Origin: JBHOQX01 sp042408595
GTDB lineage: Bacteria; Chloroflexota; Chloroflexia; Chloroflexales; Roseiflexaceae
Direction: 5' to 3'
NCBI GenBank assembly: GCA_042408595.1
Contig: JBHOQX010000025.1
Location: 124,001-188,000, forward strand
Length of the DNA: 64,000 nt
Part shown: one piece after another, positions 33,699 through 42,847 of the stretch
How the letters are laid out: each line of letters begins with the position of its first letter
Position numbering within the stretch: the stretch's first letter is position 1
Notes under the pieces: model-generated
Seen by the model: the letters and a program-made list of their open reading frames with translations, nothing else
The model's database searches: none
Told to the model about the DNA's origin: nothing
Position numbers and translations under genes: made by a program

Positions 33699-34637
33699 CT
33701 ATGCCCCATCCGGCAGCACGTACCATCCCCAGACATACCCCAGCGCGCTGGCGTAGGACGCGAGCGCCTTGAGCGGCTTGAAGCCGGGCCGCCAGGACGG
33801 CGCGGCGAAGGAGTACGGCAGCACGGCGTTCAGCGGCAGAATGGCCGTGCGAAACAGCAGAAACGCCGCGGCGTGCAACGGGGTATGCAGCGCCCGCCCG
33901 CGCGCCCGGCGCGGATCGCGCCGCACCTCCTGCGCATGCCCCGCCCCGTAGAGGAACTGCTTGCGCAGCAGCGCCGGCAGCGTCGCCGGGGCCGGGTGGT
34001 ACACCCAGGTGTGCGGGACGAGCAGAAAGCGGTAGTGAGTAGGCGGGCGGGCGCGCGCGCCAGCGGGTGAGGTCTCCCCATCATCGGTTGCCAGCCCTCG
34101 GTCACGAGCCGTCAGCCGGCGCACCCGCACGAAGAACTCGGTGTCCACGCCACGCAGCAGCGTCTCGTCGAAGCCGCCGGCCTGCTCGAAGACCGTGCGG
34201 CGCATGGCGCAGCAGGTCGTCGTGATCTCGCAGTAGAACGCCGGCGGGTCGGGGTTGGTCTCCAGCGGCGCGCCGACGACCGGGTGGACGATCCGCGGCA
34301 CCTCGTGCGCCGCCCAGCGTTGAAACAGCCCGGCGCCCGGCGGGAGCAGCTTGGCCGCGCCGGTCACACCGATCGTCGGGTCGGCCAGCAGCGGCGCGAC
34401 GAGGTTGGCGAGCACGCGCTCATCCCCCAGCCGCGCGTCATCGTCCACAAACACCAGGATCGGCGCGCTGGTCCGGGCGACGCCCTGGTTGCGGGCGCGG
34501 CCGTTGGGGCGTACGCCGCGTACCACGGCGATCTCTGCCGGTTGGAGCGTCTGCCGCCGCACACCGGCCAGCAGTGGTTCGACATCGCCGGTGAGCGAGG
34601 GGATGATCAGGGCGACGGCCGGAAGCGAGGAAGACAT
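33699..34637 (-). CDS. Glycosyltransferase family 2
   Basis: 312 residues from ATG 34637; ATG 34661 is an alternative. GT-A motifs are VALIIPSL, GRARNQGVARTSAPILVFVDDDARLGD with the metal-binding acidic triplet, and AGGFDETLLRGVDTEFFVRVRR. A C-terminal amphipathic or membrane-associated region follows (LHAAAFLLFRTAILPLNAVLPYSF). The loop ARDRGLATDDGETSPAGARARPP is a likely low-complexity insertion. A TATACT -10 lies about 85 bp upstream at 34721-34726 (minus). Acceptor unknown. Confidence 0.87.
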   Translation of the reverse strand: MSSSLPAVALIIPSLTGDVEPLLAGVRRQTLQPAEIAVVRGVRPNGRARNQGVARTSAPILVFVDDDARLGDERVLANLVAPLLADPTIGVTGAAKLLPPGAGLFQRWAAHEVPRIVHPVVGAPLETNPDPPAFYCEITTTCCAMRRTVFEQAGGFDETLLRGVDTEFFVRVRRLTARDRGLATDDGETSPAGARARPPTHYRFLLVPHTWVYHPAPATLPALLRKQFLYGAGHAQEVRRDPRRARGRALHTPLHAAAFLLFRTAILPLNAVLPYSFAAPSWRPGFKPLKALASYASALGYVWGWYVLPDGA

Positions 34638-34720
34638 CTCGAGCTCTAGTTGGAACCGCATCGCAGATCGACGCACTTCGAGCGCCGTTGCGGCGCCTCC
34701 TGGCGGGTGATCTCCAGCAC

Positions 34721-34726
34721 AGTATA
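34721..34726 (-). promoter_or_regulatory. -10 box upstream of the GT2 gene
   Basis: TATACT on the minus strand, preceded by GCGG, about 85 bp before ATG 34637. No clear -35. Confidence 0.35.
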
Positions 34727-34744
34727 CCGCATCGCTGCGGGGCC

Positions 34745-35926
34745 TCACCAAGCGCGGTCTTCCGCCTGCCGCAGGCCCGCATAGAGCCCGCGCAACCGCC
34801 GCCCGATCCGCTCCCAGTCGTACCGCTGCTCGACCAGCGCCCGCCCTGCCGCCCCCAGCCGCGCCCGCAGCGCCGCGTCGTCCAGCAGCCGCAGCACCGC
34901 TGCGGCGAACGCCGCCGGGGTCTCGGCAAACAGCGCGCTCTCGCCGTCGCGCAGCGGGATGCCCTCCGCCGCGGCGGGTGTCGTCACCAGCGGCAGCCCG
35001 TGCGCCAGCGCGTCCAGAATCTTCACCCGCACCCCGCCGCCCCAGAAGATCGGCGCGGCCAGCAGGCTGGCCTGCGCATACAGCGGCCGCAGGTCGTCGA
35101 GCGTCCCCGGGACGCGCACGTCGAACGCCGCCAGCGCCCGCACCTCCGGCCCCGGCCCGCGCCCCGCCAGTGTCAGCCGGGCCGTCGGGCGGGCGGCGCG
35201 CACCAGCGGCCAGACCTCGCGCGCCATCCAGAGCGCCCCTTCGACATTCGGCGGGTGCTGGAAGCTGCCGACGAACAGCACCTCGTCCGCGGCGCGCGGG
35301 TCGAACAGCACCGGTCGCTCCTCCAGATCCACGCCGCTCGGCAGGTAAACCACCGGGACGCCGGGCAGCCAGCGCCGCAGCGCCGCCGCGTCCGCTGGGC
35401 TGTGCGCCACGACCAGATCGCAGTCGCGCAGCGCCCGCCGCTCGAAGGCCCACAGACTGAGCGCCCCGGCCCAGCGCCGCGCCGCCCGCCGCGGATCGCG
35501 CTCGCGCCGCGCCCGCCGCACCTGCGCCAGAAACCCGGCGTTGTGCGCCGTGCAGACCACCGCCGCCCCGGTCGCCCGCGCCAGCCGGGCGTATTGCGCC
35601 ATGGTGGTGAACTCGATCTGCACAAGCTCCGGACGCGCCTGCGCCCATGCCCTGCATAGCAGGTCGGCCAGCGCCGCCGAGCGGTCGAGCCGCACCGCCG
35701 GGGGCAGGAGCCACGCGCCCCGGGGCCGCCCGCGGGCCACCACATGGACTTCGGCGCAGGCCGCCAGCGCAGGATCGGGCGGAGCCGCCGGGTCGGGCGC
35801 CAGCGCGAACAGCCGCACCGCATAGCTCCGCGCCAGTTGCCGCGCCGCCCCGACGATGTGCGCGCTCCCCCCGACCAGCGGGCGCGTCGGCAGCAGCGGG
35901 CTGATAATGTCGAGGCGAGGTAGCAC
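34745..35926 (-). CDS. Glycosyltransferase family 4
   Basis: 393 residues from GTG 35926. The N-terminal LPTRPLVGGSAHIVGAARQLA, HNAGFLAQVRRARRERDP and HSPADAAAL fit GT4 enzymes of the sugar transferase PEP-CTERM/Stp1 style. Donor-site region: FVGSFQHPPNVEGALWM, APIFWGGGVRVKILDALAHGLPLVTTPAAAEGI. Substrate unknown. It lies in the polysaccharide cluster between a GT2 and a methyltransferase gene. Confidence 0.9.
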   Translation of the reverse strand: MLPRLDIISPLLPTRPLVGGSAHIVGAARQLARSYAVRLFALAPDPAAPPDPALAACAEVHVVARGRPRGAWLLPPAVRLDRSAALADLLCRAWAQARPELVQIEFTTMAQYARLARATGAAVVCTAHNAGFLAQVRRARRERDPRRAARRWAGALSLWAFERRALRDCDLVVAHSPADAAALRRWLPGVPVVYLPSGVDLEERPVLFDPRAADEVLFVGSFQHPPNVEGALWMAREVWPLVRAARPTARLTLAGRGPGPEVRALAAFDVRVPGTLDDLRPLYAQASLLAAPIFWGGGVRVKILDALAHGLPLVTTPAAAEGIPLRDGESALFAETPAAFAAAVLRLLDDAALRARLGAAGRALVEQRYDWERIGRRLRGLYAGLRQAEDRAW

Positions 35927-35989
35927 GGCGAGGAACCTCGGTCAGCGTGTAGCGTGCAAGGGACAACATGTCCAATGCATCGTTCACCA

Positions 35990-36967
35990 TCATGCATCAC
36001 TCTGCTCCCGCCCGGTCATCCCGTCACCGTGACATGCCAGCGCAAGCACCTCCACCGCCGCGCCGCCCCACACCCGGTCGGCCAGGCGGAACGGCAGCCC
36101 GGCGACAGCGCGAGCCGCCGGGCTGTACAATGCGCGGTGGACCGCCGCCGCCAGCCGCGGGCCGGCCCGGTCGTCCAGCGCGAAGCGCAGACTGTGGCTC
36201 GCCGCCAGGTAGCTGGCCGAGAAGAACAGCGCGCGCGGTGCGCCGAAGCCGGCTTCCTGCAGCATCCGCAGCAGCGTCTCCGGCGTGAAAACCGCCATGT
36301 GGCGCGGCTGGTCATACCCCACCCAGTAGCGGCCAGCCAGCTGGGCGACGTAGCTGTCGGCGTTCGGCACGCGGACGAAGATGGCCCCGCCGGGCCGCAG
36401 GATGCGCCGCAACGCTCGCAGGTTCACCAGCGGATCGTGAAAATGCTCGAGCACATCCCAGAGCGTCACGGCGTCGAAGCTCGCCGCCGGGAATCGGGCG
36501 TGCTCCAACGGCCCGGCGAACACCGGCGCAGCCAGGCGGGCGCTGGTCGCGCGGGCGGCGGCGGCGTTCGGCTCCACGCCGGCCACCGCCCAGCCGCGCG
36601 CCTGCATCGCCTCCAGGAACAACCCGGACGCGCAGCCGACATCCAGCACCCGCCGGGCGCGGCCAGGCGTCGGCGGCACGGCCCGGTCGAGCATCCACGC
36701 CCGCCGGCCCTGCCCGTGCCGGATCAGCGCGCCGAGCGCCCCGCGCCGCGCCCGCAGCCCCCCCGCCGCGCTGCCGTACGCGCCGTAGCTATCCGGGTAG
36801 AACCGGGACATGGCCGCCAGCGGCGGACGGGGGTTCTGGTAGATCAGCCCACAGCGCCGGCAGCGCACCAGCCGGTACGCTCCCGGCCGCCGCAGCAGAT
36901 AGTCCGGCCCGGTATGGACGACCGTGTAGGCGTCCGCGCCGCAGAGGAGGCAGGGGGTTGGTTCCAT
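35990..36967 (-). CDS. Zinc-ribbon class I methyltransferase (first of three)
   Basis: 325 residues from ATG 36967. An N-terminal zinc ribbon (Cys6, Cys9, Cys36, Cys39) precedes a Rossmann methyltransferase with SAM motif VLDVGCASG, acidic loop VEPNAA and WDVLEHFHDPLVNLRALRRILRPGG. This fold is used for C- and O-methylation in glycan pathways. It is one of three paralogues in the cluster with the same CxxC layout. Confidence 0.88.
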   Translation of the reverse strand: MEPTPCLLCGADAYTVVHTGPDYLLRRPGAYRLVRCRRCGLIYQNPRPPLAAMSRFYPDSYGAYGSAAGGLRARRGALGALIRHGQGRRAWMLDRAVPPTPGRARRVLDVGCASGLFLEAMQARGWAVAGVEPNAAAARATSARLAAPVFAGPLEHARFPAASFDAVTLWDVLEHFHDPLVNLRALRRILRPGGAIFVRVPNADSYVAQLAGRYWVGYDQPRHMAVFTPETLLRMLQEAGFGAPRALFFSASYLAASHSLRFALDDRAGPRLAAAVHRALYSPAARAVAGLPFRLADRVWGGAAVEVLALACHGDGMTGREQSDA

Positions 36968-36993
36968 GGCAGGCTCGACCATGAGGGAGGGTC

Positions 36994-37055
36994 GAGTGTA
37001 GATTGCAGATGGTAGATCGCAGATGTTCACCTTGTCACCCGCTCACCGTGTCACT
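36994..37055. repeat. Low-complexity island (GTAGATTGCAGATGGTAG and GTCACCCGCTCACCGTGTCA words)
   Basis: The gap between two methyltransferase genes consists of GTAGATTGCAGATGGTAGA followed by CACCTTGTCACCCGCTCACC and GTGTCACTCC. Both word types recur elsewhere in the window. Confidence 0.6.
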
Positions 37056-38061
37056 CCCGCCGGGCATACACCAGCAACTCATCCCCCCACCCCGCCGCCT
37101 CGAAACGTTCCAGCGCCGGGGCCGTCAGCTGCGCCAGCGCCTCGGTCGCCGGCTGCATGCGGCGCAGCAGGCCAGCCCAGGCGCGCCGTTCCAGCGAAAC
37201 GTTCAGAGCGCGGCGTTCGATGTGCTGATCTCCGTTCCACGGAGACGGATGAACTCCCGGTCCTTGCTCGCTCGTGCGTACCGTTGAACGTCGCCCTCTG
37301 AGCAGCGAACCCCAAGCCCGCAGCCGCGCGCCTGCTCCGATCAGCGCGTGCTGGTACGGGTTCGTTCCATCGCCGCGCAGCGTCGCTACCTCGATGACCT
37401 CGAAGCCGAGCTGCGCCAGGAGGCGCGGCAGCGTCGCTGGCGAGAAGTACCACAGGTGGGCCGGCGGCGAGAGCCACGCCCACGAGCGCCCGGCCACCCG
37501 CGCGCCGAAGCTGGCGATGTTCGGCACGCGCACGCCGAGCACGCCACCGGGCCGGAGCAGCCGCAGCACGCGCCCGAGCTGCGCCCGCGGGTCGTGGGTA
37601 TGCTCCAGCACGTGCCACATCACCGCCGCGTCGAAGCTCTCCTCGGCGAACGGCGCATCGAGCAGGTCACCGGCGAACACCTCGAGCCGGAAGCGCGCCC
37701 GCGCGCAGGCGGCGGCCTCCGGCGACAGCTCGACGCCGGCCACCTGCCAGCCGCGCGCCCGGGCGATCGCCAGCCCGTGCCCATACGACGCGCCGACCTC
37801 CAGCAGCCGGCCCCGCTCCGGCATCCAGCGCTCCAGGTCGGCGATCCGCCGCGCGTGGCTCGCGATCGCCGCGGCGTAGCGCTCGCGTGGTACGGCATAG
37901 GTACGGGCGTAGTAGTCGGCCAGTTCCGCCGGCGCCGGTGTCGGCCAGACGAACATACAGCCGCACAACCCGCAGCGGTACAACTGGTAGCCATCCCGCG
38001 CCAGGTGGGGCAGCGCGGCGCTCCCGCAGATCAGACAGCGTGGGCGGTCAGGCGTAGACAT
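37051..38061 (-). CDS. Zinc-ribbon class I methyltransferase (second of three)
   Basis: 336 residues from ATG 38061. Zinc ribbon Cys9, Cys12, Cys30, Cys33; SAM motif LLEVGASYG; MWHVLEHTHDPRAQLGRVLRLLRPGG. The stretch RTSEQGPGVHPSPWNGDQHIERRALN (encoded near 37190-37290) interrupts the C-terminal helical part and is absent from the two paralogues. It looks like a low-complexity insertion read in frame. Confidence 0.86.
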   Translation of the reverse strand: MSTPDRPRCLICGSAALPHLARDGYQLYRCGLCGCMFVWPTPAPAELADYYARTYAVPRERYAAAIASHARRIADLERWMPERGRLLEVGASYGHGLAIARARGWQVAGVELSPEAAACARARFRLEVFAGDLLDAPFAEESFDAAVMWHVLEHTHDPRAQLGRVLRLLRPGGVLGVRVPNIASFGARVAGRSWAWLSPPAHLWYFSPATLPRLLAQLGFEVIEVATLRGDGTNPYQHALIGAGARLRAWGSLLRGRRSTVRTSEQGPGVHPSPWNGDQHIERRALNVSLERRAWAGLLRRMQPATEALAQLTAPALERFEAAGWGDELLVYARRE

Positions 38062-38187
38062 AGGCGCGGCTAGCGGCATGCACCGGCCACCGTGGACGGG
38101 CACGCATCACCAAGCTACAATCGACACGTTGCAATCACAAACCAGCCGGACAGGCAGACGGGCAGCCAATCTGCACGCTACCGGCCC

Positions 38188-39084
38188 CTACAGCTCCCGC
38201 GGCGGGCCGCTCCGCCCCCGCGCATAATCCCACACGCCGAGCTTCAGCGCCTGCGCCTGCGCCCTCTGCCCGCGCCGGAGGTAGCGCGCCCACGTCCGCC
38301 CGCTGCCCGCCAGCGCCCGCGCCAGCCCCCACGCGCCGCGCCAGCCCCTACGCGCATTGCGCCGCCGCAGGTAGTACTGGTTGCGCGCGATCAGATACAC
38401 CTTCCGCGGCGACTCCGCCCCCAGGCTGCTGCTCGTCCGGTGCCATACCGCCGCCTCGGGCACGTAGCGCAGCCGCCAGCCGCGCCCCCGCGCCCGCAGG
38501 CACCAGTCCGTCTCCTCGGCATACGCGAAAAACGGCTCCCAGAACGGCCCAACCTCCTCCCACGCCGCGCGGCGGATCAGCAGCGCGCAGCCGAACAGCG
38601 CCACCCGATCCGCCGGCTGGTCGTACTGGCCCCGGTCGGGCTCGCCGCTGCCAAGCATCCGCGCCCGCCCGCTGTCGGCGTCCACCCACAGCCCGACCGA
38701 CTGGATCACCCGCGGCGTGCCGGCGAAGTATACCTTCGGCGCGACCGCCGCGACCCGGCTGTCCCCCTCCAGCGCGTCGGCGAGCGCCCGCAGCGCGCCG
38801 GGCGCGAGCAGCGCGTCGTTATTCAAAAGAAAAAAAGCGTCCGTACCCTCCGCCAGCGCCGCTGCGACCCCCTGGTTGCACCCTGCGGCGAAGCCGCAGT
38901 TGCGCTCGAGGCGGAGCAGGCGCACCCGCGGGAAGCAGGCCGCGGTTGGTGGCGACAGCGCCGGCTGCGAGCCGTTGTCCACCAGCCAGATATCCTCCTG
39001 CACCGTCTGCGCCGCCAGCGCCGCCAGGCACTCCAAGGTCAGCCGCGGCTGGTTCCAGCTTACGATGATCGTCGCGATTCGCAT
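38188..39084 (-). CDS. Glycosyltransferase family 2 (rhamnosyltransferase-like)
   Basis: 298 residues. GT-A motifs: TIIVSWNQPRLTLECLAALAAQT, WLVDNGS, LERNCGFAAGCNQGV, FFLLNNDALL, and the acceptor-side FFAYAEETDWCLRARGRGW. These are the hallmarks of WsaF/RfbN-like GT2 rhamnosyltransferases. It lies between two methyltransferase genes, so a methylated deoxyhexose repeat is a possible product, as inference only. Confidence 0.9.
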   Translation of the reverse strand: MRIATIIVSWNQPRLTLECLAALAAQTVQEDIWLVDNGSQPALSPPTAACFPRVRLLRLERNCGFAAGCNQGVAAALAEGTDAFFLLNNDALLAPGALRALADALEGDSRVAAVAPKVYFAGTPRVIQSVGLWVDADSGRARMLGSGEPDRGQYDQPADRVALFGCALLIRRAAWEEVGPFWEPFFAYAEETDWCLRARGRGWRLRYVPEAAVWHRTSSSLGAESPRKVYLIARNQYYLRRRNARRGWRGAWGLARALAGSGRTWARYLRRGQRAQAQALKLGVWDYARGRSGPPREL

Positions 39085-39087
39085 CGG

Positions 39088-40005
39088 TCACAGCTTCCGT
39101 GCGTACGCTTCCAGGCCGACATGCACCTCACTCTCTGGCCAGCGCAGCGCGTAGCCGAGCTGGCTGCCGCGCTCCACCGCCCGCCACGCCAGGCTGAACG
39201 TCCACCACAGCGGCGTCCGCCGGTCCGCGCCGTTGCCGACGCGCGCATGCAGCAACGCCAGCAGCCGGTCGGCAGCGTAGGGATGGCGCGGCGCCCGCGC
39301 GACGACCCGCGGCACCGCAACCACCTCCAGCCCGCAGGCGCTCAGAAGTTCCCGCAGCGTCGCCTCGGTGAAGAAGCCGATGTGCGCCGGCGGCTTGAAC
39401 TCGCGCCAGCGCTCCGGCTGGTGCACCGCCGTCCAGTAGCGGGTGTTCGGCGTCGAGAGCGCCAGGATACCGCCGGGCCGCAACAACGCCGCCAGCCGCT
39501 CGATCTCCGCCCGCGGGTTGGGGATGTGCTCGATGTACTCCCACATCGTCGCCGCGTCGAACGAGCCGGGCGGCGCGTCCAGGTCGGCCAGGCGTGGTGC
39601 GAGCGGGCGGCCCGTCAGTTCCGCGGCGGAGCGCCGCATCTCCGCCGAGAGCTCCACACCGTGCACCGCCCAGCCACGCTCCTGCGCCACCTTGAGGAAG
39701 AACCCGGCCGCAGCGCCGACATCCAGGATGCGCCCGCGCCCCAAGAGCAGTCGCTCGATCCGCCGCAGCCGCCGGCGCGCCTCGCGCTCGTGGAGCGGTC
39801 GCTGCGCGAAGTAATCCTGGTAGCCAAGCGCACTGCCGCAGTAGTAGCCCGGATCCTGGTAGAACGCGGCAAGCTCATCCTCCGTCGGCGGCGGGCAGAC
39901 AAACAGAAAACCGCAACGCTCGCAGCGTACGATCTGGTAGCCGCCCCTCCGAAGAAACGGCGCCAGCTCCTGATGATGGCAAATTGGGCAACGAGCGTCA
40001 TTCAT
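39088..40005 (-). CDS. Zinc-ribbon class I methyltransferase (third of three)
   Basis: 305 residues from ATG 40005. Zinc ribbon Cys6, Cys9, Cys28, Cys31; SAM motif ILDVGAAAG; MWEYIEHIPNPRAEIERLAALLRPGG. The GT2 gene at 38188 starts 4 bp after its stop, so the two are co-transcribed. No clear ribosome site: the upstream region is an island of GAACC/GGAAC words. Confidence 0.88.
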   Translation of the reverse strand: MNDARCPICHHQELAPFLRRGGYQIVRCERCGFLFVCPPPTEDELAAFYQDPGYYCGSALGYQDYFAQRPLHEREARRRLRRIERLLLGRGRILDVGAAAGFFLKVAQERGWAVHGVELSAEMRRSAAELTGRPLAPRLADLDAPPGSFDAATMWEYIEHIPNPRAEIERLAALLRPGGILALSTPNTRYWTAVHQPERWREFKPPAHIGFFTEATLRELLSACGLEVVAVPRVVARAPRHPYAADRLLALLHARVGNGADRRTPLWWTFSLAWRAVERGSQLGYALRWPESEVHVGLEAYARKL

Positions 40006-40105
40006 GGGAAAGAGAACCAAGGAACAGAGAACAAAGGAACCGAAGCGAAGAAACAACGGCACACAATCACCCTGTCATCGTGTCATCGTGTCACCCTGTC
40101 ACGCT
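40003..40105. repeat. Low-complexity island (AACCAAGGAACAGAG and GTGTCATCGTGTCACC words)
   Basis: GAGAACCAAGGAACAGAG and AACAAAGGAACCGAAGCG, then CCTGTCATCGTGTCATCG and GTGTCACCCTGTCACGC. The second half encodes, on the minus strand, the C-terminus of the upstream glycosyltransferase (ERRERDRVTR). Confidence 0.65.
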
Positions 40106-41114
40106 CACGCCGCTCGCGCCGTTGCCGCCGCTCGTGCACCGCGGCGAGTCGCTCCAGCGCCGCCGGGTCGCCGCGCCGTTGTCGGGCGATCTCGCGCCGC
40201 CGCGCCAGCGTCCCGCCCAGGTTGCGCCAGTTCCAGGCCCACGCCACGCCGAGACCGTGCCCACGCCCCGTGGCCGCTTTCGCCAGCGAGACCAGCGCCA
40301 GCCGAGTGGCGAACGGCACGACGCGCCGCCAGCGCATCAGCTTCAGGTAGGTATACAGGCTGTTCTTCGCCCGCTCGGCGTCCCAGCCGCCCCCGCCGCC
40401 GCTGCCGCCGCGCTCGTGCACCACCGCCGCCTCCAGGTCGGACAGGACGCGCCAGCCGAGCAGCCAGGCGCGCCAGCACAGCTCGATATCCTCCCAGTAG
40501 AGAAAGATCTGCTCGTCGAACCCGCCCAACGCTTCCCACGCGCGCCGGCTGATCATCATAGCACAGCCGGGCACGGCGGCGCTCTCCTCGACCGGTGGCG
40601 TGACAGCGGCGGTCGGGGGCTGGGGACCAGCGGCAAGGGGCTGAGGGCTGATCGCACCATCTCCTTGTCTCCCTGCCCCGGTGTCTCCCTGATCTCTAGC
40701 GCCTAACCCCTGACCGATCGCTCCTGGCTCCCATGTCTGCGGACAGATGATCGCCGCGTCCGGGCGCTCGACGAGGTGGCGCGCGAGGGTGGCGAGCCAG
40801 CCGGGCGTCACGTACACGTCCGGATTCAGAAAGATCAGCAGGTCGCTGCGGGCCGCCCGCGCGCCCAGATTGCACGCCCGCCCGAACCCCAGGTTGTCGG
40901 CGCTCGCGATCACATGGGCGCCGGGCCACAACCGCTGCGCCAGCGCCACCGTCCCATCGCGCGAGGCATTGTCCACCACGATCACCTCGACATCGCGGTC
41001 GCCCGCCGCGGCCAGCGCGGCGAAGAACGCCGGCAATGTCGCCGCACTATTGTAGGTGACGACGATCAGAGAGGCGTAGGGCGTACAGCTTGAGGCGCGG
41101 AGGTTGGCAGTCAT
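40083..41114 (-). CDS. Glycosyltransferase family 2 with in-frame low-complexity insertion
   Basis: 343 residues from ATG 41114. GT-A motifs: SLIVVTYNSAATLPAFFAAL, VIVVDNASRDGT, DNLGFGRACNLGARAA, LIFLNPDVYVTPGWL, FLYWEDIELCWRAWLLGW. Between ICPQTWEPGAIG and SAAVPGCAMMISR, where homologues have a few residues, there are about 45 residues (GLGARDQGDTGAGRQG...PQPLAAGPQPP). They are encoded by CTCCCTGTCTCC- and GGGGCTGAGGGCTG-type words at 40595-40735. The C-terminus is also encoded by an island. Confidence 0.88.
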   Translation of the reverse strand: MTANLRASSCTPYASLIVVTYNSAATLPAFFAALAAAGDRDVEVIVVDNASRDGTVALAQRLWPGAHVIASADNLGFGRACNLGARAARSDLLIFLNPDVYVTPGWLATLARHLVERPDAAIICPQTWEPGAIGQGLGARDQGDTGAGRQGDGAISPQPLAAGPQPPTAAVTPPVEESAAVPGCAMMISRRAWEALGGFDEQIFLYWEDIELCWRAWLLGWRVLSDLEAAVVHERGGSGGGGGWDAERAKNSLYTYLKLMRWRRVVPFATRLALVSLAKAATGRGHGLGVAWAWNWRNLGGTLARRREIARQRRGDPAALERLAAVHERRQRRERRERDRVTR

Positions 41115-41290
41115 GATTGCACGACGTATCTGGAGATCGGCCTTGTTCGATCCTCTCTCCGCCCGGTGTCGATGCACCGCCGCCCCTCGTCCAGCGGCCA
41201 CCGGCCACCGGCGTAGGGCGCAGGACGAGTCTATGAGCTACGATACGAGCTTCATGCTAACCGGGCTTGCTGTGGTCCATCGTCCACCGC

Positions 41291-42832
41291 CTACCGCCCC
41301 CCGTCCACAGTTCTCACTTCCCGCAGCGCGGAGCGCGGCCGGCGCAGCGCCCCGAGCAGCATGCGTGCCTCGCGCGGCTCCAGCACACGCAGCGCGACCA
41401 GCGCCGCCGGGTAAACCGCCAGGAGCAGCAGCTTCAGCGCCGCGTCCGCCAGCGGGGCGCCGGTGGCGACCAGCCCGCCGGCCCCCAGCAGCGCCCCCTG
41501 CGCCAGCAACGCCCACAGCGCCCGCCCCGGCTCGAACGGCAGCGGCATGAGCCGCTGCGCCGCCCAGTACAGCGCCAGCACCGCCGCTCCGTAGCCGAGC
41601 GCCGTCGCCCAGGCCGCGCCCCACACGCCGAAGCGCGGGATGAGCAGCAGGTTCAGCAGCAGATTCACCGCCGCGCCCAGCGCCGTCGTCCAGCCGAGGG
41701 CCGCGGTACGCTTCGCCAGAAACGCTCCGACACCGAGCGCGACCATCGCGCCGTTCGCCACCGGGTAGTACGCCAGCACGCCGACATACGGCGCGGCCAG
41801 CACATACTCGCGGTTACCGATCACCAGCGTCAGCAGCGCCAGTATCTCGCGGGCGAACAGCCCGATCGCCAGCGCCAACCCCAGCGCCCCGGCGACAAAG
41901 TAGGTCAGCACCTTGCCGTAGGTCCGCGGCGCATGCGGGTCGTCCTTGATCGCCAGCGAGAGCGGCCCCCAGGCGCTCTGGAACGGCGCGGTCGCGATGG
42001 CCAGCAGCGAGGCCATCCGGTTGGCCACGGCGTATAGCCCGCGGTTGTCGAGCGCGACATGGAACAGGGGCAGCAGCAGCCGGTCGAGGTAGGCCAGTGA
42101 CCAGAAGGCGAGCGCGTTCGGGATGAACGGCAGCCCGGCGCGCACCAGCGGCCAGGCCAGCGCCGGGTCGGGCCGCGCCCAGCAATCGCGCGCCGTCAGC
42201 GCCAGACCAAGCGCGGTGACGGCGACCGAGGTGATCACCCCGGCGATCTGGACGCCGAGCACGCCCATGCCGAACCCCAGCACGAGCAGGAGGTTCAGCG
42301 CCGGCGAGAGGGCGATGAAACAGAGCGCGAGCGCGTTTGAGCGCCGCACCGCCAGCCGCAGCCGCAGGGCCGCCTGGATGACGCTGTAGAGCACGGCGAA
42401 CGGCAAGTTGAGCGCCGACAGGCGGATCAGCACGGCGCGCTCCGCCCCGCCGAGCGCGTAGGACGCCAGCGGGTACGCCGCCGCCGCCAGCCCCAGCCCG
42501 ACCAGCGTCGCCCAGGCCACGCCGACCACCGCGGCCGTCGCGACGACCGCCCGGCCATGGCGCTCGCCGCCGTCGTAGAAAAAGACCGCCGGCGCGGCGT
42601 TCAGCCCGAGCGTCGCCGCCGTGAGCGTCAGGATGCCGATCGTCAGCGTCGTGTCGAGGATCGCGTAGTCCGCCGGGGTGAGCGCGTGCATGTACAGCGG
42701 CGTCAGCACCACGGCGAACAGCGGCCCGGCGAGCGTCGCCAGGCTGTAGCCGGCAGTTAGGCGGGTCAGTTGTAGCAGGCGGTGGCGCGTGGCAGCTCCT
42801 CCCAACGGCGGACGGACGACCGGGGCGAACAC
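41291..42832 (-). CDS. Polysaccharide flippase, Wzx/MATE-type
   Basis: 513 residues from GTG 42832 with GGAGG just upstream. It has 12 or more membrane helices (LATLAGPLFAVVLTPLYMHALTPADYAILDTTLTIGIL at the N-terminus is typical of the polysaccharide biosynthesis family). It should flip a lipid-linked glycan across the membrane. It is the only exporter in the cluster; no Wzy polymerase is recognised nearby. The last residues (REVRTVDGGR) are encoded by an island of GTCCACCGCC words. Confidence 0.9.
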   Translation of the reverse strand: MFAPVVRPPLGGAATRHRLLQLTRLTAGYSLATLAGPLFAVVLTPLYMHALTPADYAILDTTLTIGILTLTAATLGLNAAPAVFFYDGGERHGRAVVATAAVVGVAWATLVGLGLAAAAYPLASYALGGAERAVLIRLSALNLPFAVLYSVIQAALRLRLAVRRSNALALCFIALSPALNLLLVLGFGMGVLGVQIAGVITSVAVTALGLALTARDCWARPDPALAWPLVRAGLPFIPNALAFWSLAYLDRLLLPLFHVALDNRGLYAVANRMASLLAIATAPFQSAWGPLSLAIKDDPHAPRTYGKVLTYFVAGALGLALAIGLFAREILALLTLVIGNREYVLAAPYVGVLAYYPVANGAMVALGVGAFLAKRTAALGWTTALGAAVNLLLNLLLIPRFGVWGAAWATALGYGAAVLALYWAAQRLMPLPFEPGRALWALLAQGALLGAGGLVATGAPLADAALKLLLLAVYPAALVALRVLEPREARMLLGALRRPRSALREVRTVDGGR

Positions 42833-42847
42833 CAGCCCTCCGAAGGC

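Noticed and set aside
33699..35993. A single 764-codon minus-strand frame
   Set aside because: Only the last 312 codons match a GT2 enzyme; the first part is an off-frame shadow of the GT4 gene at 34745-35926.
38092..40350. A 752-codon plus-strand frame across the glycan cluster
   Set aside because: It runs antisense to three genes with clear motifs and crosses their boundaries, which a real gene would not.
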